Shown here one piece after another: positions 32,441 through 41,988 of a stretch of DNA of 64,000 nt. Each line of letters begins with the position of its first letter. Within the stretch, counting starts at the first letter, position 1. The notes beneath the pieces are model-generated. The model was not told where the DNA came from and did no database searches. It was given only the letters and a program-made list of their open reading frames with translations. Where the stretch lies: the NCBI RefSeq assembly GCF_017573465.1, contig NZ_JAGEPF010000027.1, positions 62,001 through 126,000 of the forward strand, written 5' to 3'. A program made the position numbers and the translations under genes. This DNA comes from Actinomadura violacea. GTDB lineage: Bacteria > Actinomycetota > Actinomycetes > Streptosporangiales > Streptosporangiaceae.

Positions 32441-34636
32441 CTAGGAAACCGGGACGGCGGGCGGCGCCGGCGACGGGACGGGCGCGGGCTCGCCGTGCGA
32501 GACGCGCGGCAGCCAGCCGAGCCAGCGGGGCAGGTACCAGTTCGCGCGGCCGAGCAGCGCCATCGCGGCGGGCAGCAGCACGATCCGGACGACCGTCGCG
32601 TCGATCAGCACAGCCACCGCCAGCCCCACGCCGAGCTGCTTGAAGTCCTGCATCGACAGCGTCCCGAAGATCCCGAACGTGGCGATCATGATGACGGCCG
32701 CGCCGGTCACGACCCCGGCGGTGGCGCGCACCCCCTCGCCGACCGCGCGGGCGGTGTCCAGGCCCCGGTCGTGGGCCTCGCGGATCCGCGACACCACGAA
32801 CACGTGGTAGTCCATCGACAGCCCGAACAGCACCACGAACACGAACAGCGGGATCCACGACTCCAGCGCGCCCGCGCCGCGCGTCCCGACCAGCGAGTCG
32901 CCCCAGCCGTGCTGGAACACCGCCACCATCACCCCGTACGCGGCGCCGACCGACAGCAGGTTCAGCACGATCGCGGTCAGCGCGATCACGACCGAGCGGA
33001 AGAAGACCAGCATCAGCAGGAACGTGATGCCCATGACGAACAGGAACACCGGCACGATCGCGTGCCCGAGCCGGGCGTTGTAGTCGGTGGACCAGGCGAG
33101 CTGCCCGCCCACCGGCGCGTCCGCGACCCGGCCGACGGTCTGCGGGACGATCGTGTCCCGCAGCGTCTCCAGCGCGTGCTTGGAGGTCGCGTCCGAGCCG
33201 CCGCCGGCGAGCGGCACCTCGATCTCCGCGACGTTCGCCCGCTCGTGCACGGTCACCTCGATCGGCGCGTTCATCTCACCGGACGCCAGCGCCCGCCGCT
33301 TCAGCTCCCCGATCGCCGCCTTCACCTGCGGCGCGTCGATGTCGCGGGCCTTCACGACCACGTGCGCGGGCGCCGGGTTCCCGGGGAACGCCCTGTTCAT
33401 CTCGGTGTAGGTCTGCGCGATCTTCTCGCCGGGCGGGATCTGCTGGTCGATGCCGAGCTTCGCCGTCTTCATGCCGAGCGCGGGCGCGGCGAGCGCCAGC
33501 AGCAGCCCCGCCGACAGCACCGCCGCGATCCCCGGACGGGCCAGGACGGGCTTGAGCAGCGTCCCCACGACACCGGCGCGCTCACCGCGGCGGCTTGCGC
33601 GCTCACCGCGCCGCCGGCGCGGCAGCCGGATCCGCCCGGCCTCCACCTTGTCGCCGAGCAGGGACAGCAGCGCGGGCAGGACCGTCACCGAGCCGAGCAT
33701 CGCGATGCACACGACCAGGATCGTCGCGATCGCGAACCCCTTGAACAGCAGCAGGCCGGACAGGAACATCCCCGACATCGCGACCATCACGGTGACGCCG
33801 GAGATCAGCACCGACCGTCCCGAGGTGGCCGCCGCGATCGCGAGCGCCGCCTCCCGGTCCCGGCCGGCCCGCCGCTCCTCGCGCTCGCGCTGCAGGTAGA
33901 ACAGGCAGTAGTCGACGCCGACGGCCAGGCCCATCAGCAGCATCACCGAGTTCGTCGTGTCGTCCAGGTGCACCGCGTGGCTGGCCACGGCGAGGAGCCC
34001 GCCGGCCGCGAGGTAGGCGGTGAACGCCAGCATGACCGGCAGCACCGCCGCGAGCAGCGCACCGAACGCGACGAGCAGGATGCCGATCGCCAGCGGCACC
34101 GCCGTCAGCTCGGCGCGCTTGAAGTCCTTGCTGAGCGCGTTGTCGAACCAGGCGCCGGCGGAGGCGCCGCCGAACTCCCCGATCGGCACCGACGGGTTGT
34201 CGCGCTGCGCCTTCGCGACGGCGTCCTCGATCGCGGGCAGCGGGTCCGGCGCCCCGTCCGGCACCTCCTTCAGCGTGAACTGGACGAGCACGTGCCGCCG
34301 GTCCTTCGCCACCGCGGCCGGCCGCAGGTCCGTGATCTTCCCGGTGGCCTGGACGTTCGCGCGGACGGCCGCCACCGCGCGGGCCACCCGCGGGGAGCCC
34401 GCCGGGCCGGTGACCAGCACGGCCTCGGAGTCCGGGTCGTCGATCCCGGCGTCGTCGATGATCTTCTCGGCGCGCGCGGACGCTCCGGTGCCCTGCTCGT
34501 GGCCGCTCATCTTGACCTGCCCGGCGGCGCCGCCCAGCACCGTGGCCAGGACGACGAACAGCAGCCAGCCCACCACGGCCGCCAGCCGGTGCCGCGCGCT
34601 CCAGCCGCCGAGCGCGGCGGCCGCGTTCCTTCTCAT
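32441..34636 (-). CDS. MMPL-family RND transporter
   Basis: A 731-residue membrane protein with two homologous halves: helix 1 at about residues 18-40, a first extracytoplasmic domain, a helix cluster (about 175-335), a central helix near 380, a second external domain, and a helix cluster (about 525-690). The GVDYCLFYLQRERE and LSMDYHVFVVSRIREA blocks carry the paired Asp-Tyr proton-relay motif of MmpL/YdfJ proteins. It exports lipids or drugs by proton antiport. It is divergent from a NarL-type two-component system with a palindrome between them. Confidence 0.93.
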   Translation of the reverse strand: MRRNAAAALGGWSARHRLAAVVGWLLFVVLATVLGGAAGQVKMSGHEQGTGASARAEKIIDDAGIDDPDSEAVLVTGPAGSPRVARAVAAVRANVQATGKITDLRPAAVAKDRRHVLVQFTLKEVPDGAPDPLPAIEDAVAKAQRDNPSVPIGEFGGASAGAWFDNALSKDFKRAELTAVPLAIGILLVAFGALLAAVLPVMLAFTAYLAAGGLLAVASHAVHLDDTTNSVMLLMGLAVGVDYCLFYLQREREERRAGRDREAALAIAAATSGRSVLISGVTVMVAMSGMFLSGLLLFKGFAIATILVVCIAMLGSVTVLPALLSLLGDKVEAGRIRLPRRRRGERASRRGERAGVVGTLLKPVLARPGIAAVLSAGLLLALAAPALGMKTAKLGIDQQIPPGEKIAQTYTEMNRAFPGNPAPAHVVVKARDIDAPQVKAAIGELKRRALASGEMNAPIEVTVHERANVAEIEVPLAGGGSDATSKHALETLRDTIVPQTVGRVADAPVGGQLAWSTDYNARLGHAIVPVFLFVMGITFLLMLVFFRSVVIALTAIVLNLLSVGAAYGVMVAVFQHGWGDSLVGTRGAGALESWIPLFVFVVLFGLSMDYHVFVVSRIREAHDRGLDTARAVGEGVRATAGVVTGAAVIMIATFGIFGTLSMQDFKQLGVGLAVAVLIDATVVRIVLLPAAMALLGRANWYLPRWLGWLPRVSHGEPAPVPSPAPPAVPVS

Positions 34637-34724
34637 GGGGGGATCCTCTGGGTCGTCGATACGAGGTGACCCCCTAAGGCAACCGGGCGGGCGGGCCCGG
34701 CGACATGGCTCCAGATGCCGTCCG

Positions 34725-34746
34725 GGGGTGTAGGTAGATACACCCC
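34725..34746. promoter_or_regulatory. 22-bp palindrome between MMPL and the two-component system
   Basis: GGGGTGTA-GGTAGA-TACACCCC (34725-34746), perfect 8-bp arms, is placed centrally in the 194-bp divergent spacer. A NarL-type response regulator dimer site is the likely reading, giving joint control of the transporter and autoregulation. Confidence 0.6.
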
Positions 34747-34830
34747 TTGTCCGGGTTGCGGGCACACTGTGCGGGAGGGACGCCGGCCGGAGACTGGACG
34801 CACGACGGCAGGCGACGACCGGAGGAAACG

Positions 34831-36144
34831 GTGAGCGGGCAACTGGTGAGCGAGAACCCCTGGCAGCGGCGGCTCAGGACGCCGTGGCGCGGGCTCGGGC
34901 TGTGGTTCCTCGGGATCCCGGCGACCTTCGTGGGGCTGTGGTTCATCACGGTCGTCTCGATGGTCACGAGCTTCGTCGGCATCCTGCTGTTCCCGTCCGC
35001 GACGATGCTGCTGCGCCGGCGGCTCGACCGGTACCGCGGGAGGATCGGGCGCTGGACCGGGCACCGGATCGAGCGCCCCTACCTGCCGCAGCCCGACACC
35101 GAACCGGGCTTCCAGGGCGTCATGCGGCGCTTCATCGCGCTGATCTGCGACCCCGCGACCTGGCGCGACTACCTCTGGGTCGTCGCCGACCCGTTCGTCG
35201 CGCTGTTCACCGCGGCGCTGCCCGCGGTGCTCATCGGGTACGGGGTGTGGGGCTACCTCCTCGCCGGGTTCGCCGGGAAGCTGATCGGCGACCACGGCGG
35301 CAACGACTGGTACGCCTACGTCCACGTGCACCACGGCTACGGGGACGACCCCGCGCAGCTCGTGCTGACCGCCGCCACCGGCACGCTGTTCATCGCCGCC
35401 GGGTTCCTGATCGGCCCGAAGATGCTCGACGTGTACGGCCGCTGGGGGCAGGCGATCCTCGGCCCGACCGAGAAGTCGCGGCTCGCGCTGCGCGTCCGGC
35501 ACCTCACCGAGACCCGCTCGGACGCGGTGGACGCCTCCGCCGCCGAGCTGCGCCGCATCGAGCGCGACCTGCACGACGGCGCGCAGGCCCGGCTCGTCGC
35601 GATGGGCATGACCCTCGGCGCCATCGAGCACCTGCTCGACCGGGACCCGGAGAAGGCTCGGCTGCTGCTGGCGCAGACCCGCGAGTCGTCCGCGCAGGCC
35701 CTGCACGAGCTGCGCGACCTCGTCCGCGGCATCCACCCGCCGGTGCTCGCCGACCGCGGCATCGTCGACGCGGTGAAGGCACTCGCGCTCGACCACCCGC
35801 TGAAGACCGAGGTCACCGGTGACCTGCCGGCCCGCCCCGAGCCGCCGGTCGAGTCCGCCGCCTACTTCGCGGTGTCGGAGATCCTCACCAACGCGGCCAA
35901 GCACTCCGGCGCGTCCCGCGTCTGGGTCGACCTGCGGTACGAGCGCGGCATGCTGCGCGTCACGGTCACCGACGACGGGCACGGCGGCGCGTCCCTGGAC
36001 AACGGCACGGGGCTGCGCGGGATCGAGCGGCGGATCGGTACATTCGACGGCGTCCTCGCCCTCAACTCCCCGGTGGGCGGACCGACCATCGTGACGCTGG
36101 AGCTGCCGTGCGCGTTGTCCTCGCCGAAGACCTCGCCCTCCTGA
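34831..36144 (+). CDS. NarL-type sensor histidine kinase with putative-sensor membrane domain
   Basis: A 437-residue kinase. The N-terminal half (residues about 25-215) is membrane-embedded with three or four hydrophobic stretches and resembles the actinobacterial putative sensor domain. HisKA_3 is at about 243-310, with the phospho-His in ERDLHDGAQARL. The HATPase follows (about 340-430) with the N box EILTNAAKHS and GLRGIERR. GTG 34831 follows CGGAGGAAACG, an excellent ribosome site. It overlaps its response regulator by 37 bp. Confidence 0.93.
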   Translation: MSGQLVSENPWQRRLRTPWRGLGLWFLGIPATFVGLWFITVVSMVTSFVGILLFPSATMLLRRRLDRYRGRIGRWTGHRIERPYLPQPDTEPGFQGVMRRFIALICDPATWRDYLWVVADPFVALFTAALPAVLIGYGVWGYLLAGFAGKLIGDHGGNDWYAYVHVHHGYGDDPAQLVLTAATGTLFIAAGFLIGPKMLDVYGRWGQAILGPTEKSRLALRVRHLTETRSDAVDASAAELRRIERDLHDGAQARLVAMGMTLGAIEHLLDRDPEKARLLLAQTRESSAQALHELRDLVRGIHPPVLADRGIVDAVKALALDHPLKTEVTGDLPARPEPPVESAAYFAVSEILTNAAKHSGASRVWVDLRYERGMLRVTVTDDGHGGASLDNGTGLRGIERRIGTFDGVLALNSPVGGPTIVTLELPCALSSPKTSPS

Positions 36145-36752
36145 GGGAGGGGCTCGTCAGCCTCCTGGAGACGCACGGCTTCGAGATCGCCGACGCCGTC
36201 GACAACGGGCCCTCGCTGCTGAAGGCACTCGTCGACCACCGCCCGGACGTGGCGGTGGTCGACGTGCGGCTGCCGCCGTCCTTCACCGACGAGGGCCTGC
36301 AGGCGGCGCTGGAGGCGCGCCGCCGCATCCCCGGCCTGCCGGTGCTGGTGCTGTCGCAGTACGTCGAGCAGCTGTACGCCCGCGAGCTGCTCGCCGACGG
36401 CACCGGCGGCATCGGCTACCTGCTGAAGGACCGGGTGTTCGACACCGCCCAGTTCGTGGACGCGGTCCGCCGCGTCGCCGCCGGAGGCACCGCGATGGAC
36501 CCCGAGGTGATCTCCCGGCTGCTCGCGAGCAGCACCCGAGACACCCCGCTGGGCCGGCTCACCCCGCGCGAGACCGAGGTGCTGGAGCTGATGGCGCAGG
36601 GCCGCTCCAACGCGGCGATCGCCGAGCAGCTGGTGGTGACCGAGCGCGCCGTAACCAAGCACACCGCGAACATCTTCGCCAAGCTCGACCTGCCGGTCAC
36701 CGACGACACCAACCGCCGCGTCCTCGCGGTACTCGCGTATCTCAATCGCTAG
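36108..36752 (+). CDS. NarL/LuxR-type response regulator
   Basis: A 214-residue regulator. The receiver has the acidic pocket AEDLALLREG and the phospho-acceptor Asp in VAVVDVRLPP. The LuxR HTH follows (about residues 148-205) with LTPRETEVLELMAQGRSNAAIAE and TKHTANIFAKLDL. Its GTG start lies inside the kinase gene in another frame, so the pair is translationally coupled. The likely target is the palindrome at 34725 and the MMPL gene. Confidence 0.93.
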   Translation: MRVVLAEDLALLREGLVSLLETHGFEIADAVDNGPSLLKALVDHRPDVAVVDVRLPPSFTDEGLQAALEARRRIPGLPVLVLSQYVEQLYARELLADGTGGIGYLLKDRVFDTAQFVDAVRRVAAGGTAMDPEVISRLLASSTRDTPLGRLTPRETEVLELMAQGRSNAAIAEQLVVTERAVTKHTANIFAKLDLPVTDDTNRRVLAVLAYLNR

Positions 36753-36844
36753 GCCGCGCGCGGATTCGCCGCGTTCCGCGGACTATCCCGGGCCCCGCGC
36801 AGTGAAATAGGTTGCTCGGGCGAGGTGGCCCTTGGGAGGGCGCG

Positions 36845-37729
36845 ATGAAGGTGATCCTGGTCCTGCTCTGCCTGGCGATCGCCGGGCGCGAGCTGTACCT
36901 GGCGTTCGACCGCAGGCGCCGGGCGGGCGCGCCCGAGATCGCCGACATCCGCACCCAGCTCATCGCGCTCAAGGGCACCCGCGACGAGCTGGAGCACTTC
37001 CGCTCCGCGCAGCGCGAGCGGCTGGACCGGCTCACCGCCGACCGCACGGCGGAGCTGGAGCCGCTCGCCGCCGGCCAGGACCGGCTGACCGCGTCGCTGC
37101 GCGAGACCGACGAGCGGATCGGCTCGCTGGTCGCGCAGATCAACGACCGGATGGTGCCGGAGGTCAACGAGCGGCTGAACTCCTACAAGGCCGCCCTCGA
37201 ACGGCTCACCGCCGACGTCGCCGCGCTGCGCGGGCACCTGGTCGCGCGCCTCGACCAGGCCGTCGCCGCGTCGCTCGGCGCCGAGCCGGGAGACCTCGTC
37301 GCCGGGTCCCTCACCGCCGCGCCGGACGCGGCCCGCGCCGCGCTGTCCGCACCGTTCGAGCGGTTCCTCGAACGGTACGGGCTCTGGTGCGAGCTGGCGG
37401 ACGGCGACCGCCGTTACCTGTCCGGCCGCAGCCCGCGCGGCCTGGAACGCGACTTCATCGAGCTGCTCGCCGCGCTGCGCCCCGGCCGCGGCGCCGCCAC
37501 CGCCGAGGCGGCGGCGCTGCTCACCGCGCTGCGCGGCGCCGCGAAGGCCACCGTGCAGGTCGGGCCGCTGCTGATCGTCCGGACGTCCGGGGAGCTGCTG
37601 TGCGGGGTGCTGCCGCTCGCCGAGCTGCGCCTGCCGGAGACCGCCGGGCTGCTGGACGACCCGTCCCGCGCGTCCGCCCGCCTGCGCCGCCTCCCCGCCG
37701 CCCGGCTCCTCGACGCGTCCGCGGTCTAA
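36845..37729 (+). CDS. Coiled-coil protein with N-terminal membrane anchor
   Basis: A 294-residue protein of unknown function. A short hydrophobic helix (MKVILVLLCLAIAG) is followed by a long charged coiled-coil (residues about 35-145: LTADRTAELEPLAAGQDRLT) and a globular C-terminal domain with a lone Trp-Cys (LWCELADG). ATG 36845 follows GGGAGG. It converges with and overlaps the enoyl-CoA hydratase by 4 bp. No family recognised; a cell-envelope scaffold is possible but unproven. Confidence 0.75.
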   Translation: MKVILVLLCLAIAGRELYLAFDRRRRAGAPEIADIRTQLIALKGTRDELEHFRSAQRERLDRLTADRTAELEPLAAGQDRLTASLRETDERIGSLVAQINDRMVPEVNERLNSYKAALERLTADVAALRGHLVARLDQAVAASLGAEPGDLVAGSLTAAPDAARAALSAPFERFLERYGLWCELADGDRRYLSGRSPRGLERDFIELLAALRPGRGAATAEAAALLTALRGAAKATVQVGPLLIVRTSGELLCGVLPLAELRLPETAGLLDDPSRASARLRRLPAARLLDASAV

Positions 37730-38496
37730 CGAGCGGGGCGGGAGGTCCAGGTGAAGCGCGGCGGGCGGCGTTCGAGGAAGGCGGCGATGCCCTCGGCGAC
37801 CTCGCCGCGCGCCGCGACCTCCTCCAGCCAGACCCGGACCCGCTCCTCCACCGGCCCGTCCGCGGCGATGGCGTCCACGATGTCCTTGGTCGCCTGCTGG
37901 GTCAGCAGCGAGCGCGACGCGAGCGTCTCGGCGAACCCGGCGACCCGCGCCGGCAGGTCGTCGGCGATCTCGTTCAGCAGCCCGATCCGCAGCGCGTGCC
38001 CGGCGTCGACGAGGTCGGCCGAGTACAGCAGGTACTTCGCGGCGGACGGCCCGACCAGCCGGACGAGCCGCGCCGTCGCCGCCGCCGGGTACACGATGCC
38101 GAGCTTGGCGGGGGTGATCCCGAACCGGGCGCCCGGCGCCGCGAACCGCAGGTCGCAGGCCGCGGCGAGCTGGCAGCCGCCGCCGACGCAGAACCCCTCG
38201 ATCGCGGCGAGCGTCGGCTTCGGGAACGCGGCGAGGGCCCGCTCGGCGACCGTCGACAGGTGCGAGTCGTCGTCGCGGTGGATGTCGGGCAGCTCGGAGA
38301 TGTCCGCGCCCGCGCAGAAGTTGCCGCCCGCGCCGGTCAGCACCACGACGCGGACGCCCGGATCGGCCTCCAGGCCGTCCAGGACGCCGGGGAGGGCCCG
38401 CCACATGTCCGCCGACATGGCGTTCCGCTTCTCCGGGCGGTCGATGGTGATCGTCCCCACCCCGCCCGCGACCTCGCACCGCAACCCGCCGCCCAT
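37726..38496 (-). CDS. Enoyl-CoA hydratase/isomerase
   Basis: A 256-residue crotonase-fold protein. The oxyanion-hole segments are GGNFCAGADISEL (residues about 55-67) and EGFCVGGGCQLAAACD (about 98-113). A Glu replaces nothing obvious at the usual catalytic position, and AKLGIVYPAAATARLVRLVG matches the second catalytic region with Tyr-Pro in place of the usual Pro-Gly, so hydratase versus isomerase activity is open. ATG 38496 has TAGGGAGG upstream. Possible roles are fatty or aromatic acid beta-oxidation with the acyl-CoA synthetases in the window. Confidence 0.88.
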   Translation of the reverse strand: MGGGLRCEVAGGVGTITIDRPEKRNAMSADMWRALPGVLDGLEADPGVRVVVLTGAGGNFCAGADISELPDIHRDDDSHLSTVAERALAAFPKPTLAAIEGFCVGGGCQLAAACDLRFAAPGARFGITPAKLGIVYPAAATARLVRLVGPSAAKYLLYSADLVDAGHALRIGLLNEIADDLPARVAGFAETLASRSLLTQQATKDIVDAIAADGPVEERVRVWLEEVAARGEVAEGIAAFLERRPPRFTWTSRPAR

Positions 38497-38662
38497 GGTC
38501 CTCCCTACCGCTCCACCAGCGGGATCATCGTACGTACCCGGCATGCCGGACGCTCCTCCGCCCCGAGCACGACGCGGCCGCCCGAGGATGGTCCCTCCGG
38601 ATGGATTAGGGACGGTCCCCGTGAGGGAGGAATTCTGGGGACGCCCGCCGGATTCTAGACAT

Positions 38663-39457
38663 ATGAGCGGTCTCCGACCCGAAACGGAGCTCGTGGTGCA
38701 GCAGAGCGCACACGCCTTCTGGACGATCAACCTGGACGACCCCCTCGCCGCCGCGCCCGACATGGCCGGCGCGAAGGCGTCCGACCTGGCGCGCGCGGTG
38801 CGCCATGGGCTTCCGGTGCCGCCGGGGTTCGTGATCCCGGTGCAGTGCTTCCCCCGCGGGGAGCGCTACCGCAACACGGGCGAGCTGCGGAAGGCGTGGG
38901 CCCGCCTCAGCGGGAACGGCGCCCGGGCGCTCGCGGTCCGGTCCTCCTCGACGCACGAGGAGGGCGCGCGGGGCCGGTACGTGTCCGCGCTGGACGTGAA
39001 GGGGTGGCCCGAGTTCCTCAAGGCCGTGACGGGCGTGGTGGCGTCCGCGACCGGGCCCGCGACCACGGCGATCCTCGTCCAGCCGCAGCTGGACCTGGTG
39101 TCGGGCGGCGTGCTGTTCGGCGCGGACCCGCTGGAGGGCCGCACCGACCGGGTGATCGTGTCGGCCGCGCTCGGCGGCCCGTCCGCGCTGCGCGACAGCC
39201 AGGCCGCGACGCATTACGCGCTCAACCGGCGCGGCAAGGTCGTCAGCGTGGAACGCGACGGCGGGGCGCCGCCGGAGGAGCCGCTCACCCGGCCGCAGCT
39301 GCGGACGCTGGTGAAGCTGGCGGCGCGGGCCGCGGCGCTGTTCGGCGGCCCGCAGGAGATCGAGTTCGGGTTCGACCGGGAGGACGCCGTGTGGCTCCTC
39401 CAGACGCGCCCGCTGTCGTCCCTGACGCTGCCCCGCGCCCGCCGCCCCGCCAGCTGA
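38663..39457 (+). CDS. Stand-alone PEP/pyruvate-binding (PPDK N-terminal) ATP-grasp domain
   Basis: A 264-residue protein matching only the nucleotide-binding domain of PEP synthase, PPDK and rifampicin phosphotransferase. GAKASDLARAVRHGLPVPPGF is at residues about 36-56, AVRSSSTHEEGARGRYVSAL near 92-111, ILVQPQLDLVSGGVLF near 138-153, and the terminal EIEFGFDREDAVWLLQTRP near 232-250. The swivelling phospho-His domain and the PEP barrel are absent and not encoded next door. ATG 38663 has no clear ribosome site and might be leaderless. Function unknown. Confidence 0.85.
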   Translation: MSGLRPETELVVQQSAHAFWTINLDDPLAAAPDMAGAKASDLARAVRHGLPVPPGFVIPVQCFPRGERYRNTGELRKAWARLSGNGARALAVRSSSTHEEGARGRYVSALDVKGWPEFLKAVTGVVASATGPATTAILVQPQLDLVSGGVLFGADPLEGRTDRVIVSAALGGPSALRDSQAATHYALNRRGKVVSVERDGGAPPEEPLTRPQLRTLVKLAARAAALFGGPQEIEFGFDREDAVWLLQTRPLSSLTLPRARRPAS

Positions 39458-39586
39458 CCCGCCGGGCGGGGAGTGGCCGGACGCGGCCGGGATCCGGCGG
39501 AACCGCCCCTGCGGCGCGCGAGTCGAAGGTGACCGTAAGCGTCGTAGGGGTGCGAGTCGGGCATCCGTGGGCCGGGGAGTCGGAAC

Positions 39587-40417
39587 GTGCGGGAACGCCG
39601 CCTGATCACGCGCATCGCCGTCGGCGGCGGGGCCGCGGTACTCGCCGTCGCGATGGCCGGCTGCGGGACCGGCACGCCCCGCGCGCCGCGTCCGAAGCCG
39701 GCCGCGCGGGCCGCGCCGGTCTCCGCGAACTGGCCGCTGAAGTGCGACGACCCGCAGGGCGACGTGACGGCGCACGGGTCCCCGAACCCGGCGCCGCCCG
39801 GCAGCGACCTGACGTCGGTGGCGTGGGAGCGCCGGCCGGACATCCTCCGGGTGGCGTTCACGACGGCCGGGCCGCCCGGCTCCACCGGGTCCGGGAGCGC
39901 CACCTACACCACGGTGATCCGCGACGGGTCGCGCACGTCCCAGGTCGACGCGACCTTCGCCGGCGGCCAGTGGCGCGTCAGCGGCGGCCCGGACGGCAAG
40001 GAGCTCGGCTCCGGCACGTCCCTCAACGGCGACACGGTCATGGTGAGCCTGCCCGGCCGGGTGCCCGCCGACCACGGCACGATCGACGTCGGCAAGAAGC
40101 TGGACGTGTCCGCGTCGTCGCAGGTCAAGGTCGGTGAGGGCGTGTACGAGGACGCCGGGTGCAGCGCCTCGGCGCCGCGGGGCGGCGGGCCGCGGCACTA
40201 CCTGGCCTTCCCGATCGAGCGCGACACCCCGACCCCGTGGCGGACGACGCCGCGCTGGAAGACCACGAAGACCAAGCGGCCCACCTCGTACCCGACGACG
40301 CGTCCGACCACGCACCCGGCCGAGGAGCCCACGCACACGAGCACGCCGGCGCCGCGCCCCACCCACCGGACCACGACCCGGCCCCGGCCGCCGTCCAAGC
40401 CCAGAACGCATCGGTGA
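39587..40417 (+). CDS. Lipoprotein with Thr/Pro-rich tail
   Basis: A 276-residue secreted lipoprotein. A positively charged start, hydrophobic stretch and lipobox VAMAGC put the lipidated Cys at about residue 26. A beta-rich domain of about 150 residues follows (LKCDDPQGDV, VAWERRPDILRVAF). The C-terminal ~70 residues are Thr/Pro/Arg/His repeats (TTKTKRPTSYPTTRPTT), likely a cell-wall-spanning or glycosylated stalk. The GTG start at 39587 follows GGGGAG. No recognised family. Confidence 0.8.
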   Translation: MRERRLITRIAVGGGAAVLAVAMAGCGTGTPRAPRPKPAARAAPVSANWPLKCDDPQGDVTAHGSPNPAPPGSDLTSVAWERRPDILRVAFTTAGPPGSTGSGSATYTTVIRDGSRTSQVDATFAGGQWRVSGGPDGKELGSGTSLNGDTVMVSLPGRVPADHGTIDVGKKLDVSASSQVKVGEGVYEDAGCSASAPRGGGPRHYLAFPIERDTPTPWRTTPRWKTTKTKRPTSYPTTRPTTHPAEEPTHTSTPAPRPTHRTTTRPRPPSKPRTHR

Positions 40418-40719
40418 CCTTGGGGAATGCGCGAACGGCCTCCGGTGCTGTACTGTCAAGGCAGCGCCTTTGATGTCCCGCCTTCCGCGGTTGAGGCGCC
40501 TTCTTCCCCGCCCGGGCCATCTGAGCGCCCGGTGATCCCCCGTCCGGACGCACCGACGAGCGTCCCGGACCGTCGCACAAGGGAGCCGACGTCAGCCCGG
40601 TGAACCGAGCTGCATTTCTCGCATTCTCCTCGCGTACGAGCCGCGGGTTCCGCCGCCGTACGCGGGGTTCGACTCCAGGGGGCGCGGCGCTTTCCGCGCC
40701 GCCCTGAGAAGGGACCCGT
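40418..40719 (+). promoter_or_regulatory. 302-bp spacer: likely rho promoter and leader
   Basis: No credible gene. A TACTGT hexamer near 40450 could be a -10. Just before the rho start there is a 7-bp stem GGCGCGG/CCGCGCC with a CGCTTT loop (40681-40700), then GAGAAGGGA and ATG 40720. Long rho leaders are common and often autoregulatory; that is an inference here. Confidence 0.4.
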
Positions 40720-41961
<1,242 letters not shown>

Positions 41962-41966
41962 CCTTT

Positions 41967-41988
41967 CCGCCGCACGGCTTTCCGGCGG
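41967..41988. terminator. Small hairpin between convergent rho and kinase genes
   Basis: CCGCCG (41967-41972) and CGGCGG (41983-41988) around 10 nt, in the 27-bp convergent gap. A modest terminator candidate. Confidence 0.4.
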
